A DNA stretch of 64,000 bases from DATKWD01 sp035529695 (GTDB lineage Bacteria > Actinomycetota > Acidimicrobiia > Acidimicrobiales > Salinilacustritrichaceae): assembly GCA_035529695.1 (NCBI GenBank), contig DATKWD010000108.1, forward strand, positions 36,679-100,678. The letters run 5' to 3'. The notes under the pieces are model-generated. The model made no database searches. It worked only from the letters and a program-made list of their open reading frames with translations, and was not told the DNA's origin. Of this stretch, positions 15,986-23,869 are shown piece after piece. The translations under genes were made by a program, and so were the position numbers. Every line of letters starts with the position of its first letter. The stretch's first letter is position 1.

Positions 15986-17479
15986 ATGCCCGTCACCGAC
16001 CCGACGCTCCCAGAGCGCGCGCGTGTGCACGCGTTCGCGATCGGGTCGGGACTGCTGCTGGCCTTCGCGTTGCCGCCGTGGGGCTGGTGGCCCCTGCTGT
16101 TCGTCGGACTCGTCGGACTCGAGCGGCTCATCGCCGATCAACCGGGATGGGTCCGATTCGCTCGTGGTTTCACGGTCGGGTTGGGCTGGTTCTTCCCGTC
16201 GATCGTGTGGATGCGGGCGCTCACGTTGCCCGGTTACGTGATCGCCTCGGTGGGCTACAGCCTGATGCTCGGCGTCGCCGTGGCGCTCACGCCGCCGGAC
16301 CGTCGGCGTCTCGTCGCGCTGCCCGGCGCGCTCGTCGTGATGGAACTGGTCCGCTGGCAATGGCCGTTCGGTGGCGTCCCACTGTCGAACTTCGCGGTGT
16401 CGCAGGTCAGCGGACCACTCAGCCCGGCACTGCGGATCGGCGGCTCGATCCTGGTCGTCTTCCTCGCCACCAGCGCCGCCATGGCAATCGCCGGAGCACT
16501 CCGTCGAGACCGCCTCGCGCTGGTTCCTGCAGCCACGGTCGTCGTCGCGGTGCTCCTCGGTCTGGTCGCACCTCGCGGATCGGCCTTCGACACGATCGAT
16601 GTGGCGCTCGTCCAGGGCGGCGGGCCACAGGGAACCCGCGCCGACGAGACCGATCCGCGTGACGTCATCGAACGTCATCTGGCCGCGTCGGAGCTGGTCG
16701 ATGGCCCCGTCGACCTGGTGTTGTGGCCCGAGGACGTGGTCGACGTCGATCGCCTCGCCGGATCACGCGAGAACCGCGAGCTGTCAGAGCTCGCACAGTC
16801 GCTCGACACGACCCTCGTTGCGGGAATCATCGAGGACGAAGGCTCGGACAAGTTTCGGAACGCCGCCGTCGTCTACTCGCCCGACGGAGAGATCATCGAC
16901 CGGTTCGAGAAGGTCGAGCGGGTGCCCTTCGGTGAATGGGTGCCGCTTCGACCGATTCTCGAACCGTTCGCCGGTGACGCACTCCCGGCGCGCGATGCGA
17001 TCGAGGGCGAGGGTCCCGCGATCATCGAGACCGGGGTCGGCACGTTCGGCGTCGCGATCAGTTGGGAGATCTTCTTCGGCGCACGGGTCCGCGATGCGAT
17101 CGGCAACGGCGGCGAGATCCTCCTGAACCCGACGAACGGATCGTCGTTCGAGGGCACGATCGTGCAGACACAGCAGATCGCGTCGTCACGGGTGCGGGCG
17201 ATCGAAACGGGCCGTTGGGTGCTGCAGGCCGCTCCGACGGGTTTCACCGCAGTCATCAGTCCCGACGGCGACGTCATGCAACGCACCGCAGTGTCGGAGC
17301 AGGCAGTGCTCCGAGCGACGGTCGAGCGTCGCTCGGGCCTGACGTGGGCCAATCGGCTCGGCGTCTGGCCTGCCACCCTGCTCGCGCTGGTCGCGCTCGG
17401 CTGGGGGTGGTGGCCCCATCGTTCGGGGCTCATCGGCGCGATCAGATCTCGACGATCACGGTCACCGGACCGTCGTTGA
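15986..17479 (+). CDS. lnt: Apolipoprotein N-acyltransferase homologue with Ser at the catalytic Cys position
   Basis: Lnt transfers an acyl chain to the N-terminal cysteine of lipoproteins in the membrane. The 497-residue protein has the usual multi-helix N-terminal half (LLLAFALPPWGWWPLLFVGLVGLE and later segments) and a nitrilase-fold domain from about residue 205 to 465, then a last membrane helix. The nitrilase triad would be Glu in LVLWPEDVVDVD, Lys in RFEKVERVPFGEW, and Cys in a GVxICxE-type motif. Here that motif reads GVAISWEIFF, with an AGT serine codon. Either the enzyme is inactive, or uses Ser, or has another role. Three lipobox proteins are encoded elsewhere in the window. Confidence 0.85.
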   Translation: MPVTDPTLPERARVHAFAIGSGLLLAFALPPWGWWPLLFVGLVGLERLIADQPGWVRFARGFTVGLGWFFPSIVWMRALTLPGYVIASVGYSLMLGVAVALTPPDRRRLVALPGALVVMELVRWQWPFGGVPLSNFAVSQVSGPLSPALRIGGSILVVFLATSAAMAIAGALRRDRLALVPAATVVVAVLLGLVAPRGSAFDTIDVALVQGGGPQGTRADETDPRDVIERHLAASELVDGPVDLVLWPEDVVDVDRLAGSRENRELSELAQSLDTTLVAGIIEDEGSDKFRNAAVVYSPDGEIIDRFEKVERVPFGEWVPLRPILEPFAGDALPARDAIEGEGPAIIETGVGTFGVAISWEIFFGARVRDAIGNGGEILLNPTNGSSFEGTIVQTQQIASSRVRAIETGRWVLQAAPTGFTAVISPDGDVMQRTAVSEQAVLRATVERRSGLTWANRLGVWPATLLALVALGWGWWPHRSGLIGAIRSRRSRSPDRR

Positions 17480-17879
17480 CCAGTTCGACCTGCATGTCGG
17501 CGCCGAAGCTTCCGGTGGCCACCGTCGAGCCCAAGATCCGCAGGTGATCGGCGAAGGCGTCGATCAGCGGTTCGGCGACCTCGGGGCGAGCGGCCGCCAA
17601 CCACGACGGCCGGCGTCCCTTTCGGGTGTCCGCGTACAGGGTGAACTGGCTCACGACCAGCACTTCGCCGGTCGAGGAGGCGACCGAGGTGTTCATGGCG
17701 CCGTCGGCATCGTCCATGATGCGCAGGTGCCAGATCTTCTCCGCCAGCCTGCGCGCCGTCGCCACGTCGTCATCGTGGGTGGCCGCCACGAGCACGCACA
17801 GCCCAGCACCGATCGAGCCGGTGACCGATCCATCCACCCGCACCTCGGCGCGACCCACCCGCTGCACCACTGCCCGCAT
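17442..17879 (-). CDS. dtd: D-aminoacyl-tRNA deacylase
   Basis: DTD hydrolyses D-amino acids (and Gly) mischarged on tRNA. The 145-residue product has the normal length with the two active-site motifs SQFTLYAD (about residue 77) and VNDGPVTV (about residue 134; the Gly-Pro motif), and the start MRAVVQRVGRAEV is the typical N-terminus. The ATG at 17879 is preferred to the one at 17888 for that reason. Its 3' end overlaps the 3' end of lnt by 38 bases on the opposite strand. Confidence 0.95.
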   Translation of the reverse strand: MRAVVQRVGRAEVRVDGSVTGSIGAGLCVLVAATHDDDVATARRLAEKIWHLRIMDDADGAMNTSVASSTGEVLVVSQFTLYADTRKGRRPSWLAAARPEVAEPLIDAFADHLRILGSTVATGSFGADMQVELVNDGPVTVIVEI

Positions 17880-17905
17880 GGGCGACAACCTAGGAGGTGC
17901 GCGAC

Positions 17906-18694
17906 GTGACCGGCGCCCGCCTGCGACTCGTCACCGACGATGCGGTTCTCGAGGTCGACGCTGCGGCCGGCGGGCGGATGTCGTCCTTGTCGATCGGGGG
18001 GACCGAGTTGTTGGTCGCGGCGACGGCCGACCCGATCGGATGGGGCTGCTTTCCGATGGCGCCGTGGGCGGGACGGGTCGGCGGCGCTCGACTGGACTGG
18101 CGGGGCACCACCTTCGAACTCGAGCCGACGCTCCCACCTCACGCGATTCATGGCACGGTGCACCGACGTCCGTGGGACATCCTCGACGGTGCCACCCTCC
18201 GCACCGATCTGGGCCCCGAGTGGCCCTTCGGCGGCGAGGCCGTCCAGCGCTTCACGTTGGCGCCCGGCTCGCTTGTCGCCAACCTCGAGATCCATGCCGA
18301 CGATGAGCCCTTCCCGGCCACCCTGGGCTGGCACCCCTGGTTCCGGCGCGAGATCGACGGCAACACCGCCGAGCTCTCCTTCAGCGCTGACGCCATGTAT
18401 GAGCGTGGACCCGACCACCTGCCCACGGGCCGCTTGATCGAGCCGTCGGCTGGGCCATGGGACGACGCGTTCACCGCGCTCGCCGGACCCGAGACCATCG
18501 CCTGGTCGGACCAGCTCTGGCTCCGCATCGACACCGATCTCGACCACCTGGTCGTCTACGACGAGCCCGCTCATGCGTTGTGTGTCGAGCCGCAATCGGG
18601 ACCGCCCGATGCGTTCGCGCTCGGCAAGGCGAGCGTGGTGATCCCGGGTCGACCCCTCAGCGCCGAGATGCGGTGGAGCTGGGCGACGGGCTGA
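17906..18694 (+). CDS. Aldose 1-epimerase family protein
   Basis: The 262-residue beta-sandwich protein matches galactose mutarotase-like enzymes, which interconvert sugar anomers. Family features are the FPMAPWAGRVGG substrate Arg segment near residue 53, HAIHGTVHRRPW (the catalytic His region) near 80, LGWHPWFRRE near 145, and a C-terminal CVEPQSGPPDAF segment carrying the catalytic Glu near 230. The GTG at 17906 is preferred to the one at 17897 because TAGGAGG (17891-17897) lies eight bases upstream and would overlap the earlier codon. It diverges from dtd. Confidence 0.85.
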   Translation: MTGARLRLVTDDAVLEVDAAAGGRMSSLSIGGTELLVAATADPIGWGCFPMAPWAGRVGGARLDWRGTTFELEPTLPPHAIHGTVHRRPWDILDGATLRTDLGPEWPFGGEAVQRFTLAPGSLVANLEIHADDEPFPATLGWHPWFRREIDGNTAELSFSADAMYERGPDHLPTGRLIEPSAGPWDDAFTALAGPETIAWSDQLWLRIDTDLDHLVVYDEPAHALCVEPQSGPPDAFALGKASVVIPGRPLSAEMRWSWATG

Positions 18695-18701
18695 GCCACA
18701 C

Positions 18702-18739
18702 GCACTGGACCGCGCTGGGTTCGGTCCGCTGCTGTCAGT
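18702..18739. terminator. Possible bidirectional terminator
   Basis: A bulged hairpin (CACTG and GGACCG against CGGTCC and CAGTG) fills the gap between two convergent genes. No clear U-run is present. Confidence 0.35.
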
Positions 18740-19349
18740 GGGTGCGGCGAGTGAGTCTCGAGCGGTCGAGCATCGACAGCGCGACGAACAACGACGCGGC
18801 GGCGAGCACCTCGATCGCGTTCTTCACGCCCGCGAGCTGTGCGTGGAGGTCGGCCGCTTCTCCGATACGCCACTGCCAGACTTCGATCGACAGCGCGACG
18901 CCCCAACCAGCCCCCGCCAGGAGCAGCCCGATTCGCTCGGCCGCCGTCGACTCGCTTCCGGCGAAGGTCCTCCAGCCGACCGCCAGCGTGCAGAGCAGGA
19001 CCGGGAGGTAGACCGCCTGCCAGTCGATTCCGCTCGCGGACTCGACGTCGTGGTGGACGGCGAGCAGTTCCGAGAACGACACGAGCATGAGCAGCGCAGG
19101 GAAGAGCAGGGCGCCCGCGTCGGAGAACCTACTGAGCGACCACGCCGGGTAGGACGACGCCAACAGCAGGCCTGCAGCCATCGAGCCCGGCACGCTGAGA
19201 GGCTGCGCCAGGAACGAGTCAGTCGACAGGGCAAGCGCCCAGACCGCGCCCGCTGCGAGTGCGAACGACGCGGCGACGACGGTCGATCCCACGGCTTCGG
19301 CGTGCGTATCGACGCCGTGGCTCGCGGGCTGATGCCTCATGCTGTCCAT
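18735..19349 (-). CDS. Unknown integral membrane protein
   Basis: The 204-residue product has about six hydrophobic segments (for example VAASFALAAGAVWALALS, GSMAAGLLLASSYPAWSL, ALLFPALLMLVSFSELLAV, AVYLPVLLCTLAVGW, IGLLLAGAGWGVALSIEVW) and a basic C-terminus. I do not recognise a family. Frame, codon use and hydrophobic periodicity support a real gene. It lies alone, convergent with the aldose epimerase and divergent from the glycosyltransferase. The start could be either of two Met codons, four residues apart. Confidence 0.7.
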   Translation of the reverse strand: MDSMRHQPASHGVDTHAEAVGSTVVAASFALAAGAVWALALSTDSFLAQPLSVPGSMAAGLLLASSYPAWSLSRFSDAGALLFPALLMLVSFSELLAVHHDVESASGIDWQAVYLPVLLCTLAVGWRTFAGSESTAAERIGLLLAGAGWGVALSIEVWQWRIGEAADLHAQLAGVKNAIEVLAAASLFVALSMLDRSRLTRRTH

Positions 19350-19486
19350 TGAAGCGGTTCGCGTGGGGGGAAGTCACCAGATGCGGAGCCGTTTCGACAT
19401 CGTCGGAGGATCTGAGCACGATCTCTGCCGAACACCCTACGCATCGTGAGGATCGCCTCGCCGGTCCACTCGGATCGTGCGCGTAC

Positions 19487-19516
19487 TTGACCCGTCGGCC
19501 ATACCCCCGTCAGGCT
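19487..19516 (+). promoter_or_regulatory. Promoter of the glycosyltransferase gene
   Basis: TTGACC (19487-19492) and CAGGCT (19511-19516) are 18 bases apart. The -10 ends eight bases before ATG 19525, so the transcript is probably leaderless. The rest of the 175-base gap from 19350 shows no other clear element. Confidence 0.45.
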
Positions 19517-19524
19517 TGGCCGCC

Positions 19525-20790
19525 ATGTCGACCGGCGACTCCTCACTGCGGATCGCGCTCCTCGCCTACCGTGGGAAACCTCACGTGGGCGGGCAGGGCG
19601 TCTACATCCGCCACCTGAGCAAGGCGTTGGTCGACCTCGGTCACCACGTCGAGGTCATCGGCGGCCAGCCGTACCCCGAACTCGACGACTGCGTGGGCCT
19701 CGTCGAGCTGCCGAGCCTCGACATCTACAACGAGCACTTCCCGATGCGGATGCCCGGCGTCTGGGAGCTGAAAGAGCTCGCCGACTTCGCCGAAGTCACG
19801 TCGTTCTCGACCGGATCGTTTCCCGAGCCGCTCGCCTTCAGCATTCGAGCCTGGCAGTACCTGAAGGCCCGGCACGGCGAGTTCGACCTCGTGCACGACA
19901 ACCAGTCCCTCGGCTACGGACTGCTGGGCATCGAGCGGCTCGGGCTCCCCGTCATCGCCACGATCCACCACCCGATCACGGTCGATCGACGCCTCGAGAT
20001 CGAGCACGCCGAAGGCTGGTACGAGAAGCTGACCCTGCGCCGTTGGTACGCGTTCACCAAGATGCAGACCCGCGTCGCCAAGCGCCTCCGCCGGGTGATC
20101 ACGGTGTCCGAGAACTCCTTCGGCGACATCAGCCGCGATCATCAGGTGTCACCCGACCGGATGGCCATCGTGCCGGTCGGGGTCGATCCCGACCTCTTCA
20201 AGCCGCTCGATCACGTGAAGCGGGTCCCGGGTCGCATGGTGACCACCGCCAGCGCCGACGTGACGATGAAGGGACTGCGCTACCTCCTCGAGGCCATGGC
20301 CAAGGTTCGCGTCGAACGTCCCGAGACCCATCTCGTGGTGATCGGGCGCAAGAAGGAAGGCGGCGCGTCCGAGGCCGTCATCGAGCGGCTCGGACTCGAG
20401 GATGCCGTCGAGTTCATCACCGGCGTCCCCGAGCAACGGATCATCGAGCTCTACGGCGAAGCCGAACTCGCGGTGGTCCCGAGCCTGTACGAGGGGTTCT
20501 CGCTCCCGGCCATCGAGGCCATGAGTTGCGGCACGCCCTTGGTGGCCACCACCGGCGGCGCCATTCCCGAGGTGGTCGGCAACGACAACGAGACCGCGAT
20601 GCTCGTCGAGCCCGGCGACAGCGAGGCCCTGGCGGCCAAGATCGCCCACGCCTTCGCCGACCCGGACCTGCGCGCCCGCATCGGGGATGCCGGGCGCCAG
20701 CGAGTGATCGACAACTGGAGCTGGCGCCACACCGCCGAGCGCACCGTCGAGCAGTACCGGATCCTGCTCGACGAGCCCAAGGCGCCCTGA
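19525..20790 (+). CDS. Glycosyltransferase family 4 protein
   Basis: The 421-residue protein is a GT-B fold, retaining glycosyltransferase. The N-terminal domain starts with IALLAYRGKPHVGGQGVYIRHLSKAL (glycine-rich acceptor loop), and the C-terminal nucleotide-sugar domain has RMVTTASADVTMKGLRYLLEAM near residue 240 and the GT4 motif VPSLYEGFSLPAIEAMSCGTPLVATTGGAIPEV near 335 (Glu of EGFSLPAIEA binds the donor). The sugar and acceptor are unknown. It is the first gene of a three-gene run with a methyltransferase and a prenyltransferase-fold protein. Confidence 0.9.
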   Translation: MSTGDSSLRIALLAYRGKPHVGGQGVYIRHLSKALVDLGHHVEVIGGQPYPELDDCVGLVELPSLDIYNEHFPMRMPGVWELKELADFAEVTSFSTGSFPEPLAFSIRAWQYLKARHGEFDLVHDNQSLGYGLLGIERLGLPVIATIHHPITVDRRLEIEHAEGWYEKLTLRRWYAFTKMQTRVAKRLRRVITVSENSFGDISRDHQVSPDRMAIVPVGVDPDLFKPLDHVKRVPGRMVTTASADVTMKGLRYLLEAMAKVRVERPETHLVVIGRKKEGGASEAVIERLGLEDAVEFITGVPEQRIIELYGEAELAVVPSLYEGFSLPAIEAMSCGTPLVATTGGAIPEVVGNDNETAMLVEPGDSEALAAKIAHAFADPDLRARIGDAGRQRVIDNWSWRHTAERTVEQYRILLDEPKAP

Positions 20791-20811
20791 CCGGCTGCGC
20801 GCCTCGATCCC

Positions 20812-21543
20812 ATGCTGACCGTCGACTACCAACGCCTCGACCTCCAACCGGGACACCGCATCCTCGATCTCGGGTGCGGTGCGGGCCGCCATGCCTTCGA
20901 ATCGTTGCGACGCGGCGCGAAGGTCACCGCCTTCGACTACGACGCGACCGAGCTCAAGGAGGTCATGAACCTCTTCGGCGCGATGGACGAGGTCGGCGAA
21001 ACCGGCGCGGGCGGCGACGGTGCGGCCACCAACGGCGACGCCGTCCGGCTGCCGTTCCCGAACGACACCTTCGATCGCATCATCGCCGCCGAGGTGCTCG
21101 AGCACATCCCCGACGACGACGGCGCCATGGCCGAGCTCGCCCGGGTGCTCAAGCCGGGCGGGATCCTCGCCGTCACGGTGCCGGCCTGGCTGTCCGAGCG
21201 GATCTGCTGGGCGATCACCGACGAGTACCACGCGCCGTTCGTCGAAGGCGGCCACCTGCGCATCTACACCGAGGCCGGACTCCGCTCGCAGCTCCGTGAC
21301 GCCGGCCTCGAGCCTCGAGGCGCACACCACGCCCACGCGCTGCACGCCCCGTACTGGTGGTTGAAGTGCGCGGTCGGGGTCAAGAACGACGACCACCCGC
21401 TCGTGCAGGCCTACCATCAGCTCCTGGTGTGGGACATCACCAAGGCGCCGCTGGCAACCCGCGTCGCCGACGCGGTGCTCAACCCGGTGATCGGCAAGTC
21501 CATCATCGTCTACGCCCGCAAATCCGAAGGGCGGAACGCGTGA
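20812..21543 (+). CDS. Class I SAM-dependent methyltransferase
   Basis: This 243-residue methyltransferase starts directly with its core: motif I RILDLGCGAGRHAFES (about residues 17-32), the acidic VTAFDYD near 39, FDRIIAAEVLEHIPDDDGAMAEL near 90, and a LKPGGILAVTVPAW segment near 115. An insert rich in Gly and Ala (residues about 60-72) separates motifs. The C-terminal part (HAPYWWLKCAVGVKNDDHPLV) may bind acceptor. It begins 21 bases after the glycosyltransferase and overlaps the next gene by four bases, so it is in the same operon. Confidence 0.88.
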   Translation: MLTVDYQRLDLQPGHRILDLGCGAGRHAFESLRRGAKVTAFDYDATELKEVMNLFGAMDEVGETGAGGDGAATNGDAVRLPFPNDTFDRIIAAEVLEHIPDDDGAMAELARVLKPGGILAVTVPAWLSERICWAITDEYHAPFVEGGHLRIYTEAGLRSQLRDAGLEPRGAHHAHALHAPYWWLKCAVGVKNDDHPLVQAYHQLLVWDITKAPLATRVADAVLNPVIGKSIIVYARKSEGRNA

Positions 21544-22595
21544 CTGGGTCGACCTCTCACGTCCCCACCGTCGAGGGCCTGCTGACCGCGTCCGACGTCT
21601 CGGCGACCGTCGATGCGATCGCCTCGTGGCAACTGCCGTCGGGGATGATCCCGTGGTTTCCCGGTGGCCATGCCGACGCCTGGAACCACGTCGAGGCAGC
21701 GATGGCGCTGAGTCTCGGCGGGCGTCGCGAACAAGCCGATCGGGCCTTCGACTGGCTCATCGATCTGCAACGACCCGACGGCTCGTGGCACCAGTACTAC
21801 GTCGACGACGGGGTCGAACAGGACAAGCTCGACGCCAACGTCATCGCGTACATCGCGGCCGGCGTGTGGCACCACCATCTGCTGTGGGAGGACGACACCT
21901 TCACCGAGCGGCTCTGGCCGGTCGTCGAGAAGGCGATCGACTTCGTGCTCGACCTCCAGACCCCACGGGGCGAGATCCTGTGGGCACGCCACGCCGACGG
22001 CACCCCGTGGAGCTTCGCCCTGCTCACCGGGTCGGCGAGCATCTGCCACAGCCTGCGGTGTGCGATCGCCGTGGCCGGCCACCTCGGGCACGAGCGACCC
22101 GACTGGGAGCTCTCCGCGGCGAAGCTGTCGAACGTCATCGCCAACGAGCCCGATGCCTTCGCGCCGAAGCACCGGTGGGCCATGGACTGGTACTACCCGG
22201 TACTCGGAGGGGTGCTCACCGGAGATGCCGGTCGAGCACGGCTCGATGAGCGGTGGGACACCTTCATCATGGACGGCCGCGGGGTGCGGTGCGTGTCCGA
22301 CCGGCCGTGGGTCACCACTGCCGAGACCTGCGAGTGTGCCATGGCCTGCCTGGCCGTCGGCCAGGACGAGCGGGCGATGGATCTGTTCTCGTGGGCCCAC
22401 AAGCTCCGCGAGGACAACGGCCGCTACTGGACCGGGATCGTGTTTCCCCAAGAGGTCCACTTCCCGGGCGAAGAACAGTCGACCTATTCGGCGGCTGCCG
22501 TGGTGCTCGCCGCCGACGCCATGTCGGGCACGAGCAGCGCATCGAAGTTGTTCGTGAGCCACGACGACGTGCTGCCACCCCTCATCGATCTCTGA
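21540..22595 (+). CDS. Prenyltransferase/squalene-oxidase-repeat (alpha-alpha barrel) protein
   Basis: The 351-residue product carries alpha-toroid repeats of the terpene-cyclase/prenyltransferase type, for example FDWLIDLQRPDGSWHQYY near residue 75, AIDFVLDLQTPRGEILW near 140, and a C-terminal repeat-like segment. No class II cyclase DxDD motif is evident, so cyclase activity is doubtful; a sugar- or lipid-processing alpha/alpha-barrel role is equally possible. The start is the GTG that overlaps the preceding stop (GTGA at 21540), showing translational coupling with the methyltransferase. Confidence 0.8.
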   Translation: MTGSTSHVPTVEGLLTASDVSATVDAIASWQLPSGMIPWFPGGHADAWNHVEAAMALSLGGRREQADRAFDWLIDLQRPDGSWHQYYVDDGVEQDKLDANVIAYIAAGVWHHHLLWEDDTFTERLWPVVEKAIDFVLDLQTPRGEILWARHADGTPWSFALLTGSASICHSLRCAIAVAGHLGHERPDWELSAAKLSNVIANEPDAFAPKHRWAMDWYYPVLGGVLTGDAGRARLDERWDTFIMDGRGVRCVSDRPWVTTAETCECAMACLAVGQDERAMDLFSWAHKLREDNGRYWTGIVFPQEVHFPGEEQSTYSAAAVVLAADAMSGTSSASKLFVSHDDVLPPLIDL

Positions 22596-22607
22596 CGAAC
22601 CTCCGCA

Positions 22608-23261
22608 TCATTCAGATGCATTCGGGCCGGTCGCAGCAACCGGCTCGACAGCTTTCAGGACACGCAGGCTTCCGGTCGCCGACTCGGGCTCGAACCTTCC
22701 GCTGCCGAGCGCCCGGAGATAGATCTCGTACGGCGGTTGGCCACCGTCGGCCGGGTCGGGGAACACGTCGTGGATGACCAGCCGCCCGCCGGGCCGCACG
22801 TGACGCACCCACAGGTCGTAGTCGCGATGTGCGGGCTCACGGCCGTGGCCGCCGTCGATGAAGAGCAGCGACAACGGGGTCGTCCAGTGGGCGCCGACCG
22901 TCGGCGAGTCGCCGACGAGTGCCACGACCGATCCCTCCAGGCCGGCCTCGTGAACGGTCCGTCGGAAGTGCGGCAGCGTGTCGATGCGCCCTGACACGTC
23001 ATCGACCAGATCGGGTTCGTGCCATTCCCACCCCGGCTGGTTCTCCTCACTCCCCCGGTGATGATCGAGCGCGAACAGGATGGTCTCTCGCTCCTGGGCC
23101 GCAGACCCGAGATAGACCGACGACTTGCCGCAGTACGACCCGATCTCGAGCATGGGCCCGTCGACGTCGAGCGTGGCCGCCGCGTCGTGGAGCGCAAGGC
23201 CCTCGTCGGGCGGCATGAAGCCACGGGCGGCCTCGGCGGCAGCTCGAAGCGCAGCGTCCAT
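22608..23261 (-). CDS. Class I SAM-dependent methyltransferase (Methyltransf_24-like)
   Basis: The 217-residue protein has motif I MLEIGSYCGKSSVYLGSAA near residue 38, the acidic ILFALDHHRGSEENQPGWEWHEPDL near 62, and SLLFIDGGHGREPAHRDYDLW near 130 (probable metal or substrate residues). This layout resembles cephalosporin-hydroxylase or rhamnosyl-O-methyltransferase-like enzymes acting on sugars. ATG 23261 is chosen over GTG 23264; a CAGACT hexamer lies six bases upstream. It converges with the preceding three-gene operon (12-base gap) and may act on the same product. Confidence 0.82.
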   Translation of the reverse strand: MDAALRAAAEAARGFMPPDEGLALHDAAATLDVDGPMLEIGSYCGKSSVYLGSAAQERETILFALDHHRGSEENQPGWEWHEPDLVDDVSGRIDTLPHFRRTVHEAGLEGSVVALVGDSPTVGAHWTTPLSLLFIDGGHGREPAHRDYDLWVRHVRPGGRLVIHDVFPDPADGGQPPYEIYLRALGSGRFEPESATGSLRVLKAVEPVAATGPNASE

Positions 23262-23292
23262 CACCGGAGTCTGTCAGCCCCCTGCGGAACCG

Positions 23293-23763
23293 TCAGGCGA
23301 ACTCGGGGACCGAGGCCGGATCGGCCTGAGCCGAAGCCGTGTCGGCGCCGAACAGCATCGTGTCGAGCACGAGGTACTTCGCGACCCAGATGAGCCCGAA
23401 CGCACCGATGTTCGCGACGTTCACCGCCAGGGGGTTCGTCCACACGCCGGCCACGACGGTGACCGCGATGGTCGAGAGCGCGAGTCCGAGCAGGCTGAAC
23501 CCCCAGAACGGGAGCACTTCGCGACGGAAGTCGTTGCGTCCCCGCTTGCGCCAGACCCAGGCACGGTTGAGGAAGTACGCGGGCACCGAGGCAATCGACA
23601 CTGCCAGCAGGTTGGTGACCGTCGGGGAGAGCCCCATCGGGCCGTGGAACGCCAAGATGAGCGCCTGGGTGATGACCACACCGATCACCGAGACGGCGGA
23701 ATACTTGAGCGCCTTCACGCCGCCCTGCGCGACGGCTCGGCGAAACATCGCGCGCGGAGACAT
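23293..23763 (-). CDS. GtrA family membrane protein
   Basis: The 156-residue protein has four membrane segments and the GtrA signature near its start (ALKYSAVSVIGVVITQALILAF) followed by NLLAVSIASVPAYFLNRAWVWRKRGRNDFRREVLPFWGFSLLGL. GtrA proteins help flip or transfer polyprenyl-linked sugars across the membrane and are commonly next to glycosyltransferases, as here. It lies 31 bases upstream of a methyltransferase on the same strand. ATG 23763 follows a TACGAT hexamer by nine bases. Confidence 0.88.
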   Translation of the reverse strand: MSPRAMFRRAVAQGGVKALKYSAVSVIGVVITQALILAFHGPMGLSPTVTNLLAVSIASVPAYFLNRAWVWRKRGRNDFRREVLPFWGFSLLGLALSTIAVTVVAGVWTNPLAVNVANIGAFGLIWVAKYLVLDTMLFGADTASAQADPASVPEFA

Positions 23764-23772
23764 GTAGGCAGC

Positions 23773-23778
23773 ATCGTA
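23773..23778 (-). promoter_or_regulatory. Leaderless -10 of the GtrA gene
   Basis: TACGAT on the minus strand, nine bases before ATG 23763. Confidence 0.4.
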
Positions 23779-23856
23779 CGCGCATTTTCGACCCTTGAGC
23801 GATTCAGGCCGATCGGCCCACCCTCGCCCCCGGCCCGAAGCCGGCCGGCACGCTTG

Positions 23857-23862
23857 TAGTGT
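23857..23862 (+). promoter_or_regulatory. Leaderless -10 of tesB
   Basis: TAGTGT seven bases before ATG 23870; no Shine-Dalgarno. Confidence 0.55.
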
Positions 23863-23869
23863 CGGCGCG

